IMG/VR virus record: IMGVR_UViG_3300043617_000011
Span: 1 to 31,827 of that record
Source: a virus
Direction: 5' to 3' (one strand)
Length of the DNA: 31,827 nt
Numbering within the stretch: position 1 is the stretch's first letter; the number at the start of each line of letters is the position of its first letter. The notes below the pieces were generated by a model. It was not told where the DNA came from and did not search any database. It was given only the letters and a program-made list of their open reading frames with translations. Below are positions 26,936 to 31,827 of the stretch, piece by piece. Both the position numbers and the translations under genes were made by a program.

Positions 26936-29833
26936 CTATCGTCCGGGTGGGCGGGAGAACTTGTTGCCACCCGGGGTCTGCCCCTGTTGCCGGGTATAGG
27001 TCTGTGGCTCGTCAACGGTTTGTCTGATGCCGGCCGTAACGCTCGGGTCGATGTTGCGGGCATTAGCGTTGTGCTCGCGGATCTTGTCGAGGCCGTAGCG
27101 GTTGAGTATCTCCAGCCCCTGCCGGATGGTTTCGGCGTCGAGCGTGTTATCGATCGACATTTTATTGGCGAAGGCCAGGTCTTTATCGGAGGCCGATCCC
27201 GGCTGCGCCCTGACCGCTTCTGCCGCATCGTGCATGCGCTGTAGAGTAAAGAGCTGGGTGTTCTGGATACGCTCTTTATCGTCCTTACCGCCAATGCCGA
27301 AGACCCGCGATAGGTTCAGTGCGAGGTTGGCGTCCCAGCCGGTATAAATGCCGCTGTCGAGTAATCGCAGGCTTTCGTTGTTTATCTTGATCTGCTGCGC
27401 CGCCGCCTGCGCCGCATCACGCTGCTTGCCAAAAGCTGCAGCCGCGTTTGTGCCGATGGCTTTTTCTGTTTCGGTAACGATCGGCGCGCCGACGATATCG
27501 CCGGGGCGTGGCGGCCTGTCCGATGCGGCACCCGGGCCGCCTTGCGCCTCCAACCGTTTATTGTAATCGTAAACCGACATTTTTTGTGTAGTGCGTCGGC
27601 CGTCCGGGCCGATAACCGTCGCTTCAGTCAGAGTGTTTTTTGCCCTCGCCTCCTCCTGCTGCGCGGCGATCTCGCCCGGCGACAGAAACGGCTTACTAGC
27701 CAGCGACCCCGCCTGCGGAGCACCCGGCGCCTGCGGAGCACCCGGCGCCTGCGGAGCACCTGCCGCCGCACCTGGAGCGCCTGCCGCCGCCGGGCCGAAC
27801 TTGCCGGGGATGCCCAGTTCCGGCACCGCCAAACCGTTGGCCGCCCTAACCCTTTGTTCGCGCGTTCCCTGTATGGTCACCTTGCCGCCCTTGCCGTCAT
27901 CCACCAGGATCTCGGCCGGGTCCAACCTCGCGGCGCCGAGCATTTCGGCCTCTTTATTCGCGCGATCGAGGGCCGCCTGGTACTGCTTGCCGGCCATATC
28001 GTAAGGGAAGGTGCCGGCGGCTTTGGCCGCTGCTTCCGGCCCGACAAACGGCAGACCAGCGCCGCGTGTCGCAGTCTCGATCATCCCCTTATATGCCGGA
28101 CTGCCCTGTAATACCGATAAGAGGGAGCCGTACGGATTGCCCATGCCGAGCGCCTCGGCGGCGGCGTTGCGCTGCGCCAGCATTATTAAGAGCTGGTTCA
28201 TCGCCTGCGGGTCGACCCCCGGTACGGTCGGAACCGGCGGCATGCCGGGCACGCCTCCAGACGCACCGCCGCCGGGGCTGTACTGCGCCCGCCTGAGCAT
28301 GCTGGCCGGCAGGCCGCGACCGGATGGGATAACCGTATCGAGGTTGGTGGCTGGGGCACCGGGGCCGCCGCCGGGTAGAAAGTCCCCTGGAGCTTGCCCG
28401 AGCGGCACTTTCGGCAGCTCGTTAGTCATTTGGATCGGCGGCGTGTCGGGCCGTCGCAGTGTCGGGAATGGCGCGTTCTGCAAAAGCCAGTCGTCCCCAG
28501 CCGCGGCCGTGCCGTTGTAGCTGGCGGGCGTCGCGCGCGGGCCGCCGGGGCCGCTCGGCAGCACGATATCGGGGCCGCCGCTGCTCCCTCCGCCGCCGCT
28601 GCCGCCCCCGGTCAGTTGCGCCAATGCCGAGAGGCTATCGCTGCCGCCCTCGTCGGCGGTATCGCCGGGGCTTTTGAACATCTGCATCAGCGCCTGCAGT
28701 GCCTGCAGTTGGCCACCGCCGTCCCCGCCATCGGACGGCAGAACGATATCAGCGGGGCGCTCGCCGCGGGAGGATGCGCCGGCATAGCCGATGGCTTTCG
28801 CCAATGCGGGGTTGAAGGCGGCCCAAGGCTGCGCGCCGCGCTCGCTATAGAGCTGCTCCGCCACCGCCCGCTGCACGTCCTTGGGTGCCGCCATAGCGGT
28901 CGGGTATTTTCCCAGATCTACCCCGGCTTTGGGGGCGGTGTCGCGCCAAGTGGAATTGGTGATCTGGTAGTAGCCCTGCGCGCTGGAGACGTCGGGCGAG
29001 ACGATGCCCTGGTGGATATTTCGCCCGCCGCTCTCGTAGCGCTCAACCGTATCCAGGATATCCCCACCCGCCGCTCCAGGGCTGCTGCTGGCGGCGGCCA
29101 GGGTAGGGGGGCGCATCCCGTTTGGTGCGCCTCCGTAGCTGGCAAGCGACAGAAAGCCCGCGTTAGGGTCACCGAGGCTGGATCGCCGCGGGATCACCTG
29201 GTCCGGCGGCCCACCGCCACCGGCGCGTTGACTCGCCACAAAATCCTCGATGGTGCCTTGACCCCCTTGTGAACGGCTCTGTATCCACAGAGCCCGCTCG
29301 GCCGGTGTTGGCGGGCCGGACAAGGGCGGCGCCGCGCCGGTGGCGCCGGGGGTATCTCGAGGGATCCCCCACAGTCTGGCAAGATCATTATCATCAGGGG
29401 CGGGGGTGGCACTAGGGGCCGGCGGCGGCGTGGTGGGGCCAGCGGTGGAAGGGCCGGGCGGCATTGTCGGGGCGGCGCCTCCGTTAATCCGCGCCATCAG
29501 TGCAGCCTGTTCGGCTAGAGCAGCAGGACTAAATAGCTGATCGCGGAGTTTGGCCTTGGACTGTAGCTCCCTGATCTGCCCCGCCGTCATCAAGCCCTTT
29601 AGCGCCTCGTCTTCATGGCCCGCGAGAGCACCGGCGGCCCGGCCTAACGCCGAACCGATACCGCCGGTTGGCATGAGCGATGGCTTGGCAGCCTCGGCAA
29701 AAGCCCCGGCCATGCGCAGAAGGCCCTGGCCCATCTGCTGGCTGCGCAATGCGGCGCGCTGTTTGTCGTTCAGCAGATCCCCGTACAAGGCATACGGATC
29801 GCCGCCGCCGAGAAGGCCCTCGAGAAATGCCAT
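26936..29833 (-). CDS. Large internal virion protein with lytic transglycosylase-like domain
   Basis: The 965-residue protein is likely ejected with the DNA to open peptidoglycan. Residues about 258-352 are a lysozyme-fold domain: TVERYESGGRNI with catalytic-type Glu267, SSAQGYYQITNSTWRDTAPKAG, KDVQRAVAEQLYSERG and WAAFNPALAKAIGYAG. The rest is Gly/Pro-rich linker, including a QAPGAP tandem repeat near residue 695. The C-terminal helical domain (GKQRDAAQAAAQQIKINNESLRLL, TGWDANLALNLSRVFGIGG, FTLQRMHDAAEAVRA) recurs in phage virion proteins. An oversized protein with a mid-chain muramidase resembles T7 gp16 in role. No signal peptide is present. Confidence 0.75.
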   Translation of the reverse strand: MAFLEGLLGGGDPYALYGDLLNDKQRAALRSQQMGQGLLRMAGAFAEAAKPSLMPTGGIGSALGRAAGALAGHEDEALKGLMTAGQIRELQSKAKLRDQLFSPAALAEQAALMARINGGAAPTMPPGPSTAGPTTPPPAPSATPAPDDNDLARLWGIPRDTPGATGAAPPLSGPPTPAERALWIQSRSQGGQGTIEDFVASQRAGGGGPPDQVIPRRSSLGDPNAGFLSLASYGGAPNGMRPPTLAAASSSPGAAGGDILDTVERYESGGRNIHQGIVSPDVSSAQGYYQITNSTWRDTAPKAGVDLGKYPTAMAAPKDVQRAVAEQLYSERGAQPWAAFNPALAKAIGYAGASSRGERPADIVLPSDGGDGGGQLQALQALMQMFKSPGDTADEGGSDSLSALAQLTGGGSGGGGSSGGPDIVLPSGPGGPRATPASYNGTAAAGDDWLLQNAPFPTLRRPDTPPIQMTNELPKVPLGQAPGDFLPGGGPGAPATNLDTVIPSGRGLPASMLRRAQYSPGGGASGGVPGMPPVPTVPGVDPQAMNQLLIMLAQRNAAAEALGMGNPYGSLLSVLQGSPAYKGMIETATRGAGLPFVGPEAAAKAAGTFPYDMAGKQYQAALDRANKEAEMLGAARLDPAEILVDDGKGGKVTIQGTREQRVRAANGLAVPELGIPGKFGPAAAGAPGAAAGAPQAPGAPQAPGAPQAGSLASKPFLSPGEIAAQQEEARAKNTLTEATVIGPDGRRTTQKMSVYDYNKRLEAQGGPGAASDRPPRPGDIVGAPIVTETEKAIGTNAAAAFGKQRDAAQAAAQQIKINNESLRLLDSGIYTGWDANLALNLSRVFGIGGKDDKERIQNTQLFTLQRMHDAAEAVRAQPGSASDKDLAFANKMSIDNTLDAETIRQGLEILNRYGLDKIREHNANARNIDPSVTAGIRQTVDEPQTYTRQQGQTPGGNKFSRPPGR
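27711..27764. repeat. Three tandem 18-bp repeats in the large virion gene
   Basis: Two identical copies of GCCTGCGGAGCACCCGGC are followed by a third differing near its end. On the minus strand they encode GAPQAP units in a linker. Copy number could vary by replication slippage without breaking the frame. Confidence 0.7.
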
Positions 29834-29849
29834 CGCCCCGCCCTCCCCG

Positions 29850-29987
29850 TTACTCTTGCTCGGCTGGCTCTTTGGCCGGCGGCAACCCTGCGGGGCGCGT
29901 CTGCGCCCCTGGGAGCTGCGCCTCCAGTTCCTCGATGTATTGCAGCGCGAGGTAGAGCTGCTCGCGTAGGTTGGCGTAATCGCTCAT
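29850..29987 (-). CDS. MSDY-type coiled-coil peptide, copy 1 (45 aa)
   Basis: ATG 29987 follows GTGAGGGCGCG and lies 7 bases after the stop of the upstream gene. The product starts MSDYANLREQLYLALQYI and continues EELEAQLPGAQ, then a Pro-rich tail. It is clearly related to the peptide encoded at 30889-31029 (same MSDY start, same YIEELEAQLP helix end). A short helical assembly or chaperone peptide is plausible. A 92-codon frame extends upstream but overlaps the neighbouring gene. Confidence 0.65.
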   Translation of the reverse strand: MSDYANLREQLYLALQYIEELEAQLPGAQTRPAGLPPAKEPAEQE

Positions 29988-29994
29988 CGCGCCC

Positions 29995-30717
29995 TCACTT
30001 CTTTGCCGGCTTGGTTTCGGGCTTCTTGTCCGCGTCCGGTGCTGGCATCCCCGGCATGTCAGGCAGGGACCGGCTCTCCGCCTCGTGTGCCTGCGCCTGT
30101 TGCCGGTGCGTCTCGGCAGCGCGGGCATGCCCCGGCTGGTTGGCCGGGTTGCGATCGGCCTCCTGCTGGTGGATCTGCGCCGCTTGGCTATGCGCCTGCG
30201 CCGTCAGGTGATGGCTTTCGCGGTGGTCCGGGGTCTGGCCGATCGGCTGCCCCGGGATGGGTGGCGTCTGACCCTGCACCGGCGCCGGGACATATCCCGG
30301 GGTGGAGGCAGGGGAGAGGCCGGACTGACCGCGAGCGCCGCCGCCGCCGCGGAAATCGCCTTGCCGCATCTGCACCAGGGTTTGCTTTGCGGTCTCGGTC
30401 TTTTTGCGGCTGTTGTCCTCAACCTTCTTGCGGATCGCCTCCGATTGCGCTTCCGAGGGTTTGATACCCTCCATCTCCGCCTCGTGGATCACCCGCTCCT
30501 CCGGCGGCGTCTGGCTGTCGAGCAGGGCCTGCTGCGCCTCGTGCCACTCGGCCTGCGTGCGCGCCATCCCCAGCGCCGGCTCCGGCTTGGGGTCGGGGTT
30601 GCGCTTCTGAAACCGCTCCAACCCCATCGGCCGGCCGCCGGGGCGGTCCTGCTGCGGGCCTTCCGGGCCTTCCGGTACGTCCGGCATGTCCTGAGTTTGG
30701 GTTTGCTGTGCGTTCAT
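29995..30717 (-). CDS. Hydrophilic Gln/His/Pro-rich protein (240 aa)
   Basis: The ATG overlaps the DUF2934-type stop (ATGA) after GAGGAG. The product is almost entirely polar: a Gln/Pro/Gly N-terminus, a charged helix (EERVIHEAEMEGIKPSEAQSEAIRKKVED), a Gly-rich stretch, and a repetitive helical part (HHLTAQAHSQAAQIHQQEADRN, then HARAAETHRQQAQAHEAES). It ends in a Lys-rich tail. No membrane segment or enzyme motif is seen. A scaffold-like or internal virion role would suit its composition, but it is unrecognised. Confidence 0.6.
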   Translation of the reverse strand: MNAQQTQTQDMPDVPEGPEGPQQDRPGGRPMGLERFQKRNPDPKPEPALGMARTQAEWHEAQQALLDSQTPPEERVIHEAEMEGIKPSEAQSEAIRKKVEDNSRKKTETAKQTLVQMRQGDFRGGGGARGQSGLSPASTPGYVPAPVQGQTPPIPGQPIGQTPDHRESHHLTAQAHSQAAQIHQQEADRNPANQPGHARAAETHRQQAQAHEAESRSLPDMPGMPAPDADKKPETKPAKK

Positions 30718-30896
30718 CGCCTATTCTCCTCTCGGGGGGCTCGCGGCCCTCGGTTGGTGTCGGCGGCGTCAATCTCCGCCTCGGCCTGATGCCAAAATTC
30801 ATTGTCCCGCCCGTTCGGTGTCCCGGCAGCGAGCCACAACTGATGGGCTCGCTGCCGGATCCGCTCCTCGCGGTGCGTCGTGTCGCCATTACTCAC
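30714..30896 (-). CDS. DUF2934-like protein (60 aa)
   Basis: The product matches the DUF2934 pattern: HREERIRQRAHQLWLAAGTPNGRDNEFWHQAEAEID over about residues 8-43, followed by a basic tail. DUF2934 proteins are small, common in Alphaproteobacteria and of unknown function. The start is a GTG that overlaps the upstream stop by a few bases; the stop overlaps the next ATG. It may be a captured host gene retained in the virion operon. Confidence 0.75.
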   Translation of the reverse strand: MSNGDTTHREERIRQRAHQLWLAAGTPNGRDNEFWHQAEAEIDAADTNRGPRAPREENRR

Positions 30897-31029
30897 TGCT
30901 AACGCCTCCTTCGTCCGAGGCTTCTGTCTCGGACTGTGTCTCTTGCCTCGGAGGCAGTTGCGCCTCTAGCTCCTCGATGTATTCCAGCGCCAGCCGGTGC
31001 GCCTCCCAAAGGGTGCCGTAATCACTCAT
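30889..31029 (-). CDS. MSDY-type coiled-coil peptide, copy 2 (46 aa)
   Basis: ATG 31029 follows a strong GGAGGAGGGG site and overlaps the tail-fibre stop (ATGA). The product starts MSDYGTLWEAHRLALEYI and continues EELEAQLPPRQ, then an acidic tail. It is a diverged paralogue of the gene at 29850-29987, and the two bracket the DUF2934 and hydrophilic genes. Coupling to the fibre gene suggests a fibre-assembly helper. Confidence 0.68.
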   Translation of the reverse strand: MSDYGTLWEAHRLALEYIEELEAQLPPRQETQSETEASDEGGVSSE

Positions 31030-31827
31030 CGCCCCTCCTCCAGTACCGCGACGCGGGCGGCCAGCTCCTTGCACGCATTGATCAGCAGATACACGGCATG
31101 GGTCGGCGTCAGGGTCTGCACTGAGACACCGTCAAACTCTGTCTCCCCGACCATTTCCGGCACCACGCCGGCCACCTCGGAGGCCATCAGCCCGTAGCTG
31201 CGCCCCGGCCACGGCGTCTCGTCGGTGTAATCAAAGCTGCGTGGGGTCAGGCTCAAGAGCGCCCCCAACCCGGCGTAGTAAGGCTCTACGTTCCGCTTCA
31301 GCCGGTCATCCGAGATCACCGCCCATGAGCCACTCTGGTTGTACGTGCCGATTGAGTCAAAACGCGCGTAGTTTGAGAACCCGCCGCGCGACTGAAACAA
31401 ATGCACATTGTTTTGGTATGAGTTATTACCGTTGGTGTACAACGTAATGTTGGAGCCGCCGGGGTCCGACAGTTGCGTGTAGGTAGCGCCCGCATCCATA
31501 AACCCGAACGGTGCGCCGCGTAGGTTGTATGCTGCCGCGTTAACGGCGTTGTTGCTGCTGATGCTGTTGGCGGTCAGCAGGTTGGCGCTGCAGGTACCGC
31601 TGACGGCAACGGTAGAGGCATTGAGCGTGCCGAAAACGTCGCCCCCGTTGGTGGTCACATGGTTGGCGGTTAAGGTGTTGGTAATATCAGCGATGCTGGC
31701 GGTAAGGGTGCCGCCGGCGCTAATGTTGTTATTGCTGACAATCGCCCCGGCGGTAAGCGTATTGGTAACAGTGGCAACGCCGGCGGCAAGGGTGCCAGCA
31801 ACGCTCATCCCGCCGTTGCTGTTTACC
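31026..31827 (-). CDS. Tail fibre/spike with S74 intramolecular chaperone, 5' part outside window
   Basis: The frame is still open at the right edge, so the N-terminus is missing. The visible part begins with Thr/Ala/Asn-rich repeats (TLTAGAIVSNNNIS, then TLTASIADITNTLTAN), then a distal domain (FGFMDAGATYTQLSDPGGSN, NVHLFQSRGG). The end is a peptidase-S74 chaperone: SDDRLKRNVEPYYAGLGALLSL with the Ser-Asp-Lys cleavage region, RSYGLMASEVAGVVPEMV, and a terminal helix (THAVYLLINACKELAARVAVLEE). S74 domains trimerise the fibre and then cut themselves off. The missing part should hold the virion-attachment domain. Confidence 0.88.
   Translation of the reverse strand, partial: VNSNGGMSVAGTLAAGVATVTNTLTAGAIVSNNNISAGGTLTASIADITNTLTANHVTTNGGDVFGTLNASTVAVSGTCSANLLTANSISSNNAVNAAAYNLRGAPFGFMDAGATYTQLSDPGGSNITLYTNGNNSYQNNVHLFQSRGGFSNYARFDSIGTYNQSGSWAVISDDRLKRNVEPYYAGLGALLSLTPRSFDYTDETPWPGRSYGLMASEVAGVVPEMVGETEFDGVSVQTLTPTHAVYLLINACKELAARVAVLEEGR

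Noticed and set aside
29988-30128. Upstream extension of the 45-residue MSDY gene
   Set aside because: It overlaps the polar 240-residue gene and is Arg/Pro-rich shadow sequence.

Overview
The window looks like a segment of a high-GC, tailed double-stranded DNA phage (or prophage), probably infecting an alphaproteobacterium. The packaging genes (Sf6-like small terminase, PBSX/Sf6-type large terminase, P22-like portal), a large peptidoglycan-cleaving internal protein and an S74-chaperone tail fibre suggest a podovirus-like virion. GC-rich codon use, the DUF2800/DUF2815/SNF2/PolA replication set, DUF6362, DUF2934 and the carph-isopro regulator fit phages of Alphaproteobacteria. No integrase, tRNA, rRNA, CRISPR array or insertion sequence was seen. 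The major capsid and most tail genes are not in the window. Both ends are cut inside genes (portal on the left, tail fibre on the right), and both run on the minus strand, so the missing virion genes probably join the two ends on a circular or permuted map.

Layout. (1) 1-14579, minus strand. Read in the direction of transcription this gives: XRE-type regulator with its own terminator; primase-helicase (DUF3987); small genes including DUF6362; small and large terminase; small membrane and FlbD-like genes; a terminator; a proline-rich protein; four translationally coupled genes whose products all carry Sec signal peptides (a PEP-CTERM protein, a small beta protein, an arabinofuranosidase-B-like protein and a beta-helix protein); a coiled-coil peptide; and the portal. 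(2) 14580-15013 is a divergent control region with palindromes and 10-bp phased CTAG motifs. (3) 15014-23133, plus strand, is the early and replication block: carph-isopro regulator, RuvC-like resolvase, a 26-residue basic peptide, SNF2 helicase, DUF2800 Cas4-like nuclease, DUF2815 single-strand-binding protein, small regulators and family A DNA polymerase. (4) 23140-23928, minus strand, is a lambda-O-like HTH gene containing 17-bp palindromic iterons next to an AT-rich stretch, the best candidate origin. (5) 24782-25448, plus strand, holds small coupled membrane proteins that could belong to lysis. (6) 25445-31827, minus strand, holds two internal or ejection-type virion proteins, small accessory genes and the S74 tail fibre.

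How it fits together. The opposed XRE and carph-isopro regulators look like an early switch. The plus-strand block supplies polymerase, helicase, nuclease, SSB and resolvase, and the O-like protein would bind the iterons inside its own gene. The minus-strand blocks package DNA and build the virion. The least ordinary part is 1543-5364, where a phage operon sends four proteins to the periplasm or cell surface, one with a PEP-CTERM sorting signal of the host type. All product calls come from reading the sequence and recalling family motifs; no database search was run.
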